A DNA stretch of 64,000 nucleotides. Origin: Halobacillus halophilus (lineage in GTDB: Bacteria > Bacillota > Bacilli > Bacillales > Halobacillaceae). Below, piece after piece: positions 45,104 to 54,123 of this stretch. A program made the position numbers and the translations under genes. Below the pieces are notes generated by a model, which did not search any database, was not told the DNA's origin, and saw nothing but the letters and a program-made list of their open reading frames with translations. Where the stretch lies: positions 124,001 through 188,000 of the forward strand of contig NZ_JAIVAL010000007.1 in assembly GCF_020171985.1 (NCBI RefSeq), read 5' to 3'. Position 1 is the stretch's first letter, and every line of letters begins with the position of its first letter.

Positions 45104-45670
45104 CTAAGATGTTCCATCATCCAGGATCGTAATTTTACGATTTCCGCTGATTAAACTTCTCAAGCGCGGATCTACCTTTCTTGCTCTCCAGATAATTTGA
45201 GAAAAGTTTGCCGGGGCGAATTTGTAGTGGTCAATCAAGTATTGCTCAAAAGCCTCATGATCAACTTGATTATGATGTTCTTTTGCATACTTAATTAAAA
45301 TGCTGGTCAATTCCTTATAACTCATACTCTTATCCGAATCTTTCGATAAGGCTTCAGAATTCGTGGACAGAATATAATCATGCTTGGAAGCTTCTTTTGG
45401 TGGATCTTCCTTATAATGATTCGTTGTTTTCTCTATTAAAAGATCAGCAGGTATATTCGCGCCATATCCCCTTAAATCTTCATCTGTTTCGGCAAGTGTC
45501 TTTAAAATAACGGACGTATCCGGATCCTCATTTCTTTCGTCCAGACGTTCCAGGCGGCGTATTAAATCCTGCTGTTCGTCCGTAAGCTTCTCAATCATTT
45601 CCCGCAGATGCTTTTTTTCCTCTAGTATATTTTCTAAACGCATCGCTATCGCTTGTTTTAATGTAAACAT
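45104..45670 (-). CDS. Hypothetical coiled-coil protein
   Basis: From ATG 45670 (AAAAGGAGG 10 bases upstream) the gene encodes 188 residues. The N-terminal region is a coiled coil (about 15-60, rich in Leu, Glu, Arg: EEKKHLREMIEKLTDEQQ). A variable linker follows. The C-terminal helical domain contains SYKELTSILIKYAKEHHNQ and RARKVDPRLRSL. No membrane segment. I do not recognise the family. Confidence 0.65.
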   Translation of the reverse strand: MFTLKQAIAMRLENILEEKKHLREMIEKLTDEQQDLIRRLERLDERNEDPDTSVILKTLAETDEDLRGYGANIPADLLIEKTTNHYKEDPPKEASKHDYILSTNSEALSKDSDKSMSYKELTSILIKYAKEHHNQVDHEAFEQYLIDHYKFAPANFSQIIWRARKVDPRLRSLISGNRKITILDDGTS

Positions 45671-45868
45671 GCGCCAGGGCCCTCCTTTTAAACGTACCAC
45701 TTATAGAATCATGATAGCATATGAAAAAAGGAAGGATATTCTAAAACCTCTCGGATATTGAAAATTTGATAAAAAAGTTGCTGTTACTGGAGTCTTTCTC
45801 TCTCAAATTCAAGGTAAATTAATGCACATTGAATTTTAATGCTATGAACTATTTAGCTTTAAAATATT

Positions 45869-47104
45869 TTAAAATGCCCAATTTCCGTTTCGGAAAATCG
45901 GAACGACCTCACCTGATGCTGTTTCACCATCGATATCGAGATCGGCGGTTCCAATCATAAAGTCGACATGAATCAGGCTCTCATTCAATTCCATTTCTGC
46001 TAGTTTCTCTCTACTCATTTCTGGTCCGTCCTCTAATGCTATTGGTAAACCCTCACCAAGCGCTACATGGCACGACGCATTTTCATCATATAACGTATTA
46101 TAGAAGACAAGCTCTGAATTAGAAATCGGTGAGTTATGCGGAACGAGTGCTATTTCACCTAAATATTTCGCACCTTCATCCGTTTCTAATATTGATTTAA
46201 GCACCTCATAACCTTTTTCGGCACTATAATCTACCACTTTTCCCTCTTCAAATGTTAAGGAGAATCCAGAGATAAAATATCCATTATAGTTTAAAGGCAT
46301 AGAGCTGTGAATAACACCGTTCACACTACCTTTCTTAGGAACCGTAAACACTTCTTCCGTCGGTATGTTTGGAACATATGAAATCCCGGTTTCACTTGTG
46401 AAATTCGCACACATCCACTTATGTAAAGGTGGTAATTCAACAGAAAATCTAGTTCCATTCTTCGATCTGTAATGGAGCTTGTTAAAGTTGTGATCGTTCA
46501 GAAAGCGTACCGACCTATTCATCGTTTCAACGTGGTCCTTCCACGTCTGCACAGGATATTCTGTATTTGTTCGTGTCACATCAAAAATTTGTTCCCAAAG
46601 CATTTGCATACTTTCTTCTTCGGAATGATCAGGGAATACTTGCTTGGCCCACTCTTTTGATGGTACCGCTGCAATACACCAGTTCATTCTCCCTGAAATT
46701 TGATAAGACTTGAATGGACGCAATGCTTCTGCAATTGCTTTTTGTGCCATAGATACACGTTCAGGATCCACGTCTTTTAATAAATTTGGGTTTGGAGAAA
46801 AAACTTGCAGCAAGGCTGCACCATCTTCCGCCATTTTCTCGTACCCCTTTGCTTTCCATTCAGGGTAGTATTTCAGTCCCTCTTCTGGCGCTTTTTCATA
46901 TTTGGTCCGCAAAACTTGTTCATCAGTATACTCCACCATCACAACCTTCGCCCCTCTGTCATAAGCCACTTTCACAACCTGCTGTACAAACTCTGAGGCG
47001 TGGATCGGGGCATCAATAATGAGCGTCTGGCCCTTTTGAAGGTTCAGACCAATCTCTACAGTAATATCAGCATATTTTTCGAGCCGTGTCATACCATTAT
47101 TCAT
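45869..47104 (-). CDS. M29-family aminopeptidase
   Basis: A 411-residue metallo-aminopeptidase of the AmpS/PepS/AII type. The family N-terminus (LEKYADITVEIGLNLQKGQTL) is present. Metal ligands are in FTSETGISYVPNIPTEEVFT (Glu pair, near residue 255), HVALGEG and MIGTADLDIDG near the C-terminus. It removes N-terminal residues from peptides in the cytoplasm. The gene is monocistronic. The start ATG has AGAAAGGTTG upstream. Confidence 0.93.
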   Translation of the reverse strand: MNNGMTRLEKYADITVEIGLNLQKGQTLIIDAPIHASEFVQQVVKVAYDRGAKVVMVEYTDEQVLRTKYEKAPEEGLKYYPEWKAKGYEKMAEDGAALLQVFSPNPNLLKDVDPERVSMAQKAIAEALRPFKSYQISGRMNWCIAAVPSKEWAKQVFPDHSEEESMQMLWEQIFDVTRTNTEYPVQTWKDHVETMNRSVRFLNDHNFNKLHYRSKNGTRFSVELPPLHKWMCANFTSETGISYVPNIPTEEVFTVPKKGSVNGVIHSSMPLNYNGYFISGFSLTFEEGKVVDYSAEKGYEVLKSILETDEGAKYLGEIALVPHNSPISNSELVFYNTLYDENASCHVALGEGLPIALEDGPEMSREKLAEMELNESLIHVDFMIGTADLDIDGETASGEVVPIFRNGNWAF

Positions 47105-47360
47105 ACAATCAACCTTTCTGAGTTTATTAGAGAACTAGAGCAAATCAATTTTTAGAGTTTCGACCCCACCCCCCTTTTTGTTGAAGATAGACTCTGATCA
47201 GCAGAATTTTGGGGCCCCCCCATTCAAAAGATACTTTTTGAACATGTTTTAGAAATCTAAATCCATCAGGGACCCTTCGGAATTAAGTAATATAGAACTT
47301 AAATGAAGAAAAGAATCGCTGATTGGTGGGGCTATTACAAACTAGTGAAAGCGACAACTA

Positions 47361-48266
47361 TTATAAAGTGCTTTTCGGCTTCTTAACTGATAATTTTTTT
47401 AATATGTTCCTTCCAGCTAACAATGCAAAATATAAAGGAATTGTGACTAGTAATATTGCATAAAAGTCTCGTCCAGCAAGGTAAGTGGCAGAGTGAAGAC
47501 CTTTTATAAGTAAGTGAGCCAACATGTAGGAGATCGGCAATAGAATAATTATTTCCAGTCCATTTTTTATTATCTCGTTCTTACGGAATAGGGCCCATCC
47601 AATTCCACAAATAAGTGAAAATCCTATAGCAAACAACACATAATAGCTTAAGACTAGCCGGGGTAACGTCACGACAGAACCATTCGTTATTGAATCTCCA
47701 TAAATTAACGTATTTTCACTTCCATCGGTATTGTAATAATAGATGGAAGAGACCGTTTCTCCATTCGGGTTTAAGACCGTATTTTCCAGTTGGTTTTTGC
47801 TTATTTTCTGGTCCCAAATCGTTTCCCATGTTGTTATATCATAGACATAACCTGAATTGTCGGCTGCAGGAGATTGATTTACATTAAATCCAGAGACTTC
47901 TTCACTAAAATTCAAAAGTACTGTTCCGTCATCCTTTTCAATAATTGAAACCGCATTTTCATTATAAGGAATGTATTCAGGCGTTGTCAGATAAGCCATT
48001 GTAACCACTGCAAAAACCAATGTTACCATGACTGAAAGGATAATCGTTTGCAGCTTTTTTCTTCGCAATGTATTTTGTATGTTTCTTAAGGGAGCTATAT
48101 CGGTATCTACTGGCGGTTCTTCAAAAGTCCTCATTTCTTCAAGTCGTTTTTTGCAGTTTTCACAAGAAGCTATATGTTCTTCAACTAGATCTCTAGTATC
48201 TTGACTTGCCATATCCTCAACATATAACGGCAGTATATCCCGAATCACATTACAGCTGATTTTCAT
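47361..48266 (-). CDS. Membrane anti-sigma factor with zinc-binding ZAS domain
   Basis: The N-terminal anti-sigma domain (residues 1-50) has a Cys/His motif of the ZAS type: HIASCENCKKRL preceded by a Cys near residue 5. A membrane helix (about 75-95), an extracellular domain (about 100-205) and three or four C-terminal helices follow. It should hold the adjacent ECF sigma factor until an envelope signal arrives. Its start overlaps the sigma stop (ATGA). The 301 residues exceed the minimal anti-sigma length because of the polytopic C-terminus. Confidence 0.85.
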   Translation of the reverse strand: MKISCNVIRDILPLYVEDMASQDTRDLVEEHIASCENCKKRLEEMRTFEEPPVDTDIAPLRNIQNTLRRKKLQTIILSVMVTLVFAVVTMAYLTTPEYIPYNENAVSIIEKDDGTVLLNFSEEVSGFNVNQSPAADNSGYVYDITTWETIWDQKISKNQLENTVLNPNGETVSSIYYYNTDGSENTLIYGDSITNGSVVTLPRLVLSYYVLFAIGFSLICGIGWALFRKNEIIKNGLEIIILLPISYMLAHLLIKGLHSATYLAGRDFYAILLVTIPLYFALLAGRNILKKLSVKKPKSTL

Positions 48267-48751
48267 CGATAATCCCCCAATCGCGCTTTAATCTTTTCCC
48301 TGGCACGGTGATAAGTAACACAAGCCCAGTTATCACTTTTGGCAAACAATTTGCCAATTTGCTTAAATGACAGTTCTCCAAATACACGGAGCGTGAAGAC
48401 CTTTTTGTATGGCTCTTTTAAATTCTGGATCATTTCATTTACCTTCATAGTCGCTTCTGAAGTGGCTATTTCCTGTTCTACATTGTCTCCACTTGGTGAT
48501 TCTGGTACCGAATCAAAATCTACAAAGCTTTTTTTCTTACGCAAATAAGAGTAATAACTGTTTTTGGCAATTTGGCATAACCAAACGCGAATATCACTAT
48601 CCCCTTTGAAACTGTCCAGTGATGCTAATGCCTTCATAAACGTTTCCGACGTGATATCTTCAGAGAGATGCTTATCGCCAGATAAACTATACACATATAA
48701 AAATACATCTTTAAAGTATGTATGATAAATATCCTCAAGCTGTGTCACCAT
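48263..48751 (-). CDS. ECF-type RNA polymerase sigma factor
   Basis: The 162-residue sigma factor has only regions 2 and 4. Region 2 shows YFKDVFLYVYSLSGDKHLSEDITSETFMKAL in two parts and IRVWLCQIAKNSYYSYLRKK. Region 4 shows LKEPYKKVFTLRVFGELSFKQIG and the helix-turn-helix ending VTYHRAREKIKARL. It is co-encoded with its anti-sigma factor. Upstream, TGTAAG...CGTC about 16 bases apart could be an autoregulatory ECF promoter, but this is weak. The group is close to YlaC/SigY-like factors. Confidence 0.9.
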   Translation of the reverse strand: MVTQLEDIYHTYFKDVFLYVYSLSGDKHLSEDITSETFMKALASLDSFKGDSDIRVWLCQIAKNSYYSYLRKKKSFVDFDSVPESPSGDNVEQEIATSEATMKVNEMIQNLKEPYKKVFTLRVFGELSFKQIGKLFAKSDNWACVTYHRAREKIKARLGDYR

Positions 48752-48799
48752 CTCACCTCCTTACATATAAGACGCGATAAACTCAAATATCTTACAAAA

Positions 48800-48832
48800 A
48801 AATTTAAAAAACCGAACAACGTACGTCCGGTT
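48800..48832 (-). terminator. Terminator-like hairpin upstream of the sigma gene
   Basis: Minus-strand AACCGGAC and GTTCGGTT pair with one mismatch and are followed by TTTTAAATTTTTTT. It probably ends transcripts from the CPBP gene region before the ECF operon. Confidence 0.6.
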
Positions 48833-48923
48833 GTTTTATCTTCTATTATAATTATTGGGTACTGTAGTCGATACTTCTCCCCATGTATCCGGAGCTATAA
48901 AGCGAGAGATCTGTAATTCCTGT

Positions 48924-48992
48924 TTATTCTTTAACTTCTCTAAGAGCAGCCTCCCAGGCTTTTTCCCCTTCTTTAATTCCTCCACCTATCGC
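48924..48992 (-). pseudogene. NUDIX hydrolase fragment
   Basis: The minus strand encodes GGGIKEGEKAWEAALREVKE and then a stop. This is the NUDIX box pattern (G x5 E x7 R E x x E), which would coordinate Mg in an intact enzyme. The rest of the domain is missing on both sides, so it is a remnant left by deletion or insertion. Confidence 0.65.
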
Positions 48993-49027
48993 CCCGTTTG
49001 TTTAAGACTCGGTTTCACGATTATTTG
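48991..49027 (-). repeat. Short 3'-of-gene repeat, copy 1
   Basis: The plus strand reads GCCCCGTTTGTTTAAGACTC then GGTTTCACGATTATTT. It matches the inverted right end of repeat A (GCTCCCGTTTGTTGAAGAC..CAGTTTCGAGATAAAT). It lies 18 bases past the stop of the CPBP gene. Confidence 0.65.
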
Positions 49028-49044
49028 AACTTAGAAATGTTTAT

Positions 49045-49896
49045 TCAGTTATCTAGAAAAAACTCTCCTTGAGTTGAAGATGGTATCCCTTTTTCCCTTG
49101 GATAAAGTTTGATTAATCCAATCACCGTCGCAAAAAGTAATGTAGCAGCAATGATACCAATTACAATCAAATCCATTTGGGTAGGTAATGATTGGGTTTC
49201 CTCACTCCCCATTAAAATAGGTGAAAGGTAGAGTTCATTCATTAAAGCTAAGAGATTCCCAAAAGAGTGTAAGATTATAGGAACATATATTTTACCGGTT
49301 TTCAGATAAGCTATTGAGAACAATATAGACATTAAGAAAGCACTAAAGAAACTAAAGGGGTGACCAATAGTAAATAAGATTGCAGTGAATACCAGCCCCT
49401 TGATACGGCCGTATTTTATAACAAACTTGTTAAGCATCATTCCCCTAAAAAATAGCTCTTCTATAACTGGAGCTAACACACCAGCTAAAGTAATTCTCAA
49501 CAGAATATTAGAAGGCAAAGCTTGGTTCTGCAGTCTTTGATCTGCTAAAGGGACATCACCTATGTCAGGATATGCAAAAAGAATGGAAACGCCAAGAGTC
49601 ATAAATAAGGCTGCTGCGGTTATTTTTACTAATGGAACAAAGGAAAGCATTCTTATCAAAGGAATCTTGACATCATTTTTAGTGCTTAATTTTGAAAACC
49701 TCATCCCTCTTTTGGATAGCTCTAGGTACATCCATAAAAAAATAAATATGTATAATGCAATATCTGCTATATCAGAAGTTAATTCACTGGAATTAAAACC
49801 AATTGAAAATAGCGCATACGATATTTCCCAAACTAATACGAAAGGTATGATTGGCCATAGTTTTACATTTATAAAACCTATCTTCTTTTGATTCAT
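49045..49896 (-). CDS. CPBP-family intramembrane metalloprotease
   Basis: The 283-residue membrane protein has about eight helices and the CPBP (Abi/CAAX) motifs: EELFFRGMML (glutamate pair, near residue 148), FTIGHPFSFFSAF and ILHSFGNLLAL (metal histidines). Family members cleave CAAX-like or membrane substrates or protect bacteriocin producers. No bacteriocin gene adjoins. AAAGGAGGAACAAATG gives a strong start. Confidence 0.88.
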   Translation of the reverse strand: MNQKKIGFINVKLWPIIPFVLVWEISYALFSIGFNSSELTSDIADIALYIFIFLWMYLELSKRGMRFSKLSTKNDVKIPLIRMLSFVPLVKITAAALFMTLGVSILFAYPDIGDVPLADQRLQNQALPSNILLRITLAGVLAPVIEELFFRGMMLNKFVIKYGRIKGLVFTAILFTIGHPFSFFSAFLMSILFSIAYLKTGKIYVPIILHSFGNLLALMNELYLSPILMGSEETQSLPTQMDLIVIGIIAATLLFATVIGLIKLYPREKGIPSSTQGEFFLDN

Positions 49897-50030
49897 TTGT
49901 TCCTCCTTTCAAATAAATTATATATAGACTAATGCTTATTATTTCAAAGCCCCTAGATATACTCAAGGTAAGATTAAAGGATTATAGTAACGTTTGATTC
50001 TCCCAAACCAAGCTTTTTTAATTCTCGAAA

Positions 50031-50068
50031 ATAAAGAAAAGACGACTATCTTATATTAGATAATCGCC
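50031..50068 (-). terminator. Rho-independent terminator of the GNAT gene
   Basis: Minus-strand GGCGATTATCT and AGATAGTCGTC form an 11-bp stem (two G-T pairs) with a 6-base loop, followed by TTTTCTTTATTTT. The 5' arm overlaps short repeat copy 2. Confidence 0.75.
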
Positions 50069-50100
50069 CCTTTAGGTGTAGACTCGACTTCGATATATAT
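50064..50100 (-). repeat. Short 3'-of-gene repeat, copy 2
   Basis: The plus strand reads CGCCCCTTTAGGTGTAGACT then CGACTTCGATATATA, the shared pattern (GCnCCnTTTA..AGACT..TTCGA). It lies 14 bases past the GNAT stop and merges with its terminator. Confidence 0.6.
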
Positions 50101-50113
50101 ACGTATGAGGACC

Positions 50114-50551
50114 CTAAAACTCCAAACTCATTGTTACAGTTCGTTTGTTAAAGCCCATTTTCTCGTATAGTTCAATAGCTTTATTTCCAGAAAATACACT
50201 TAATCGGATTTCAGAATACCCCTCATTTTTAAGAGAATCAATTCCAGACCTCATTAGCTTTTTGGAAATTCCCCTACCCCGAAATGATTCTAATACAAAC
50301 AACTCATAAATAAATCCGGTTGTTTTATCTTTGAATTGGTCTTTACTGCTCCCCAAAAGTATCCAGCCCATCAATTCATGACCATCTGTCGCAATTAAGT
50401 AATAACTTCCCCTTTCTAGAAGAGAATCCACAAGTTGAGCAGCTTTTTCAGTAGTAGGTTTTACTTTACCTAATGTCCCATCGAACATTGCTTTTGGAGA
50501 TAAAGAAATAACTTTTTCAAGTTCATCAGCTTTAGGTTTCCTGATTATCAT
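50114..50551 (-). CDS. GNAT-family N-acetyltransferase
   Basis: The 145-residue acetyltransferase has the acetyl-CoA pyrophosphate loop FRGRGISKKLM near residue 92. The C-terminal strand is LSVFSGNKAIELYEKMGF, with the usual Asn-Tyr pattern for motif B. Substrate unknown. It sits among small membrane and lipoprotein genes, apparently monocistronic. GAGGGGGAAGTTCG precedes the start. Confidence 0.88.
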   Translation of the reverse strand: MIIRKPKADELEKVISLSPKAMFDGTLGKVKPTTEKAAQLVDSLLERGSYYLIATDGHELMGWILLGSSKDQFKDKTTGFIYELFVLESFRGRGISKKLMRSGIDSLKNEGYSEIRLSVFSGNKAIELYEKMGFNKRTVTMSLEF

Positions 50552-50642
50552 CGAACTTCCCCCTCTTAACTACATGGTAATCCTGTAATCCTGGCTAAAC
50601 CCTAAATATGTATGTAAATAAGCTAGGGGCTTATTTTGCAAA

Positions 50643-50676
50643 TGCTCCCTTTACAGAAAGACTTGAATTCGAGGTA
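50643..50676 (-). repeat. Short 3'-of-gene repeat, copy 3
   Basis: The plus strand reads TGCTCCCTTTACAGAAAGAC then TTGAATTCGAGG. It lies 24 bases past the stop of the gene at 50700. Confidence 0.65.
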
Positions 50677-50699
50677 ATCAACAGACTTTTTATGAATTT

Positions 50700-50891
50700 C
50701 TAATTTTTTGGATAAGGGATGAATTCTGAACCATCATCAAATATTCCTAAATAGAACGCAATTATTGTAAGGATTAGAACAATAATAATGATTCCCAAAA
50801 GGGAATAATGGGCATTTTTATCTTTATTCTTTTTCTTAATTTCTGTTCTGTATTTCTGTTGGACTTTTTCCTTATATCTATTATTTTTCAT
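50700..50891 (-). CDS. Small basic membrane protein
   Basis: The 63-residue product has a Lys/Arg-rich N-terminal 28 residues, one helix (about 31-52, LLGIIIIVLILTIIAFYLGIF) and a short outside tail. Function unknown. GGGAGGGTAAC precedes the ATG. Confidence 0.6.
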   Translation of the reverse strand: MKNNRYKEKVQQKYRTEIKKKNKDKNAHYSLLGIIIIVLILTIIAFYLGIFDDGSEFIPYPKN

Positions 50892-51036
50892 TGTTACCCT
50901 CCCAATTGTTGAAGGTGTATAAAGTTATAATAGTTTTCCTTCTAATCAGCCAACTTGCAAATACTAAGAACTCCAGCCACTGCCCTATTATTAAAGAATT
51001 GCCGCCATATCTGGAAGACTCTCTTTCAAGGAATTC

Positions 51037-51429
51037 TTATTTCAATTGGATGGTTTCTTTATTTCCTAACCATTGAACCGTAACATTAATTGTATCTTGA
51101 ACTGATTCAATTTCATCGTCATTATTAGTAATTGTAGTAGAAAATCTCTTTTTTTCGGGAGAACTTCCCTCGAAACTTTGAGAAACAGTACCCCCAGAAG
51201 ACCCTATTTTATAGGAATACTCCAATTTTTCAAGCGTTTTCAAATCCCTTAAGTCTCCCTTATAGTGGATCACTAACTCTTTGTATTTAGTTGGACTATC
51301 TTCATTAATACCTAGATCCACTTCCCAATGTTCACTTTCCCCGCTATAAGCAACTTCTTCATTTGAAGAGCAACCAACTGCAAACAAAAACATAAAAACA
51401 AGAATCATTAAACCTAAAGCCTTTTTCAA
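51037..51429 (-). CDS. Small lipoprotein, paralogous to the one at 41799
   Basis: The 130-residue product has a lipobox (FAVGCSS). The mature part begins with SEHWEVDLGINEDS and ends INVTVQWLGNKETIQLK. The spacing of these two motifs matches the product at 41799, so the two form a small paralogous family. Function unknown. GGGGGAGATG is the ribosome binding site. Confidence 0.7.
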   Translation of the reverse strand: MKKALGLMILVFMFLFAVGCSSNEEVAYSGESEHWEVDLGINEDSPTKYKELVIHYKGDLRDLKTLEKLEYSYKIGSSGGTVSQSFEGSSPEKKRFSTTITNNDDEIESVQDTINVTVQWLGNKETIQLK

Positions 51430-51456
51430 TACATCTCCCCCTTGTTTTAAATAATA

Positions 51457-51492
51457 GCCGCCTTTACTATAAGACTTGAAATCAAGATATTT
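51457..51492 (-). repeat. Short 3'-of-gene repeat, copy 4
   Basis: The plus strand reads GCCGCCTTTACTATAAGACT then TGAAATCAAGATATTT. CTTGAAATCAAG replaces CTTGAATTCGAG and keeps the palindrome. It lies about 107 bases past the MFS stop. Confidence 0.6.
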
Positions 51493-51598
51493 CTAGGGGG
51501 TTATTCCACTAACTCTCTTTAGTTAATTAGATTCAAGATTTCTAACAATGGAATCAAGAAAATTAAAAGTTATATCAGTGAGTATATGGATTGAAGAA

Positions 51599-52831
51599 TC
51601 AAATACCTGAAACATCTTCCAAAAAATACTTTTGTTTGGATCGCTTATACACCAATAAAACAATGACTATGGAAGTAATAAACAAAAAGGCTGCCATCCC
51701 TATAATCGTATAACGCAAAGACCATTCCCCGAGTAAACCAATGAATAAAATGAAAGCAATCTGAGCTATACTTTGGAGCACACCTAAAACACTCGTAATC
51801 CTCCCCATACGTTCAACAGGGATATTATTTTGATAGAACGTAAGGATTCCAGTACTCGAAAATGCATTGAAGAACCCGAGAATAATAAAGCCTATGACCA
51901 ACATCACGAATGTATGTGAGAATGCGTATATTCCATAACCTACAGACACCAAAAGAAACCCTATCCCAATCAAGTTTTTTATAGAGATATACTTAGAAAC
52001 AGCAGCAATCAATAATGACCCTGAAACAAAACCGATACCAGTAATCGTGACTAATAGACTGAATTGAAACTCTGATACACCTACTACTTGCTGGGTAAAT
52101 ACGACTTCCTGGGAATCCATGGCTAATGTGCAAACAGTGGTGACAAGATATAATACATAAACTGAAATGATAAACGTTTCCTGTTTGCCATAATCAATGA
52201 CTTCCTTCCAGTCTTCTTGCATCTGTTTTATTGAAAGCTTTCCCTTATTTAATTCAACTTCACTGTCCACATTAGGTAGCAGGTATAGAAAAAAAGCAGA
52301 AACCAAAAAAGAAAATGCATTTATGTAAATTGCAAAGTCAACAGAACCTATCATGATTAAGATACCTGCAATGGAAGGACCTACAATGAATGCCCCTGAA
52401 GTAATCAGACTATTAATGGAATTGAACCGTTTACGCTGATACTTTGGGACAAGCTGGGTTGTAAAAGTCATCGAAGTAGGATTGAAGAATGCTTTCGCCA
52501 CACCGATGAGGAATAACATGAAGTATATGATCCAAACATTAGGCAGGAGTGGAATGACCCCAACTGCTCCTGCACGAATTATATCCATACCGATCATTAG
52601 GTGACGTTTATTACTTCTATCGACAATGCTCCCTGACCAAAACTGTGTAAGGATCACTGCAAGTGGACTGATAGCCCAAAGTCCAGCAATAGCTGTGGCT
52701 GAACCAGTCATTTTCAAAACTAACAGATTAATAGCCACAAGATAAATGAAGTAACCTAACCTTGAAATGCCAACACCTGTAAGAAGTAAGAGGGGATTTT
52801 TCCACTTATATATGCACATTTTCTTAATCAA
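51599..52831 (-). CDS. MFS transporter
   Basis: The 410-residue protein has twelve predicted helices and the MFS loop signature GSIVDRSNKRHLMIGMD between helices 2 and 3. It looks like an H+-coupled exporter of the drug-efflux type (DHA/enterobactin exporter-like). The start is TTG 52831 with AGGTGG upstream. The substrate cannot be inferred from its neighbours. Confidence 0.85.
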   Translation of the reverse strand: MIKKMCIYKWKNPLLLLTGVGISRLGYFIYLVAINLLVLKMTGSATAIAGLWAISPLAVILTQFWSGSIVDRSNKRHLMIGMDIIRAGAVGVIPLLPNVWIIYFMLFLIGVAKAFFNPTSMTFTTQLVPKYQRKRFNSINSLITSGAFIVGPSIAGILIMIGSVDFAIYINAFSFLVSAFFLYLLPNVDSEVELNKGKLSIKQMQEDWKEVIDYGKQETFIISVYVLYLVTTVCTLAMDSQEVVFTQQVVGVSEFQFSLLVTITGIGFVSGSLLIAAVSKYISIKNLIGIGFLLVSVGYGIYAFSHTFVMLVIGFIILGFFNAFSSTGILTFYQNNIPVERMGRITSVLGVLQSIAQIAFILFIGLLGEWSLRYTIIGMAAFLFITSIVIVLLVYKRSKQKYFLEDVSGI

Positions 52832-53025
52832 TTTACCACCTCACCTTCACAGAAAACGCTTACATTATACCGTGATATTTACACTAAAATCAGACATTAA
52901 TCCTCTATCGCAAAACAGTAGGAGGTATTTCTCAATTCACTCTAACCATTAACCTCCTTGGTGATACATTAACATAAATTGGTAAATTTATGATTCTTTT
53001 TATGATTCAAAATTAATATGTATGA

Positions 53026-53109
53026 ATGAATTATCTAGAATTTAAGTATTTAACTAACCATGCCCTTAGCAAAAAAGAGAGAGTTCTTATTGAACAATTG
53101 TACCCGTTA
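53026..53109 (+). pseudogene. Possible transposase N-terminal fragment (IS30-like)
   Basis: A short frame from ATG 53026 encodes MNYLEFKYLTNHALSKKERV then LIEQLYP. This resembles the N-terminal helix-turn-helix of IS30-type transposases (..LTxxERxxIExLL..). Nothing else of such a gene is present, and the frame then runs into the unrelated opposite-strand gene. Weakly supported. Confidence 0.25.
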
Positions 53110-53131
53110 ATGAAGATGTTTTTTACAAGTT

Positions 53132-53410
53132 TTACGTCCCAAAATTACCGAACAATATCATTCCAATAATATAAATCAATGCCCACACCAAACCTAACAT
53201 TCCAAGAGAAGAGATAGATAAAGCAATTATTTTTAAACGCCCTCTCTCACTAAATAGTGCAGTAATAAAAGCACCCAATAAGATAATTAGCAATAGTAAC
53301 GTGTTATAAGGACTAGATAATGCATCCATTGCTTGTGGAACAAAAAAATATATAACTATAAAAGTGGTCATTAATAATAAAGAGATTGGTGCTAAATATT
53401 TTTTCAACAA
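53132..53410 (-). CDS. Small membrane protein
   Basis: The 92-residue product has three helices (about 7-27, 38-52, 62-86) and a charged SERGRLK loop. No family recognised. GAGGAGTGACG precedes the ATG. Confidence 0.65.
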   Translation of the reverse strand: MLKKYLAPISLLLMTTFIVIYFFVPQAMDALSSPYNTLLLLIILLGAFITALFSERGRLKIIALSISSLGMLGLVWALIYIIGMILFGNFGT

Positions 53411-53498
53411 ACGTCACTCCTCGCTCTAATTTATGATAAAGGTACAAGGGATTTAGAAACTATCCAAATGGCTAAGAAAAGACGATCACTATTATTAA

Positions 53499-53540
53499 GC
53501 AATTGCTCCCAATACAGTAAGATTTGATTTCAAGATATTT
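53499..53540 (-). repeat. Short 3'-of-gene repeat, copy 5
   Basis: The plus strand reads GCAATTGCTCCCAATACAGT then AAGATTTGATTTCAAGATAT. It lies about 117 bases past the stop of the gene at 53657. Confidence 0.6.
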
Positions 53541-53656
53541 TGTAGGAATTATTAACTAAACGCACCTTTTAGCGCTGTAAGCGACTGACATCACTTCACT
53601 CTTATTCGAAATTAACTACCAAGTCACGTGTTAAATCTGCGTGACTCTGGTTTCTC

Positions 53657-53962
53657 TTATCCTGGAGTATTCTTTTTAGTAAATAGTTTTCCGATGACCA
53701 ATACAAGACCTATAAAAACATATATTAATCCATTAGCTATGATAACAAGCCCCACAAAAGCTGACATTATCGCTCCGCCTTGTCCGGCATTACCGGGACC
53801 TATCAGGATTGCACCAACAACAAAGCCGATCCCTATGCCCAGGACTGCTAAAAGAACACCAGAAGACCAGAGGGGAAACTGCCCACTTTTTTGCCATATT
53901 ATTATGAATATATTCGATGGGATTAATAGTGCCGCAAGAAATAAATACATTAATGCATCCAT
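53657..53962 (-). CDS. Small membrane protein (YesK-like)
   Basis: The 101-residue product has three or four helices with glycine-rich stretches (GVLLAVLGIGIGFVVGAIL, GPGNAGQGGAIMSAFVGL). It resembles YesK-type proteins of unknown function. AAAGGAGGATTTTT precedes the ATG. Confidence 0.6.
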   Translation of the reverse strand: MDALMYLFLAALLIPSNIFIIIWQKSGQFPLWSSGVLLAVLGIGIGFVVGAILIGPGNAGQGGAIMSAFVGLVIIANGLIYVFIGLVLVIGKLFTKKNTPG

Positions 53963-54123
53963 AAAAATCCTCCTTTAACGTATCTCTAAATCTAATATAA
54001 GTTAAACAGCATCAGTACATAACCAAGCCCCGCAATATAGAAGACAAAAGTAGAACAATCATTTCTATGATCAGAAGAATTCTCCAGTTTTCGTTTTAGA
54101 TGTTCTAGAACATTTAGTATCAG

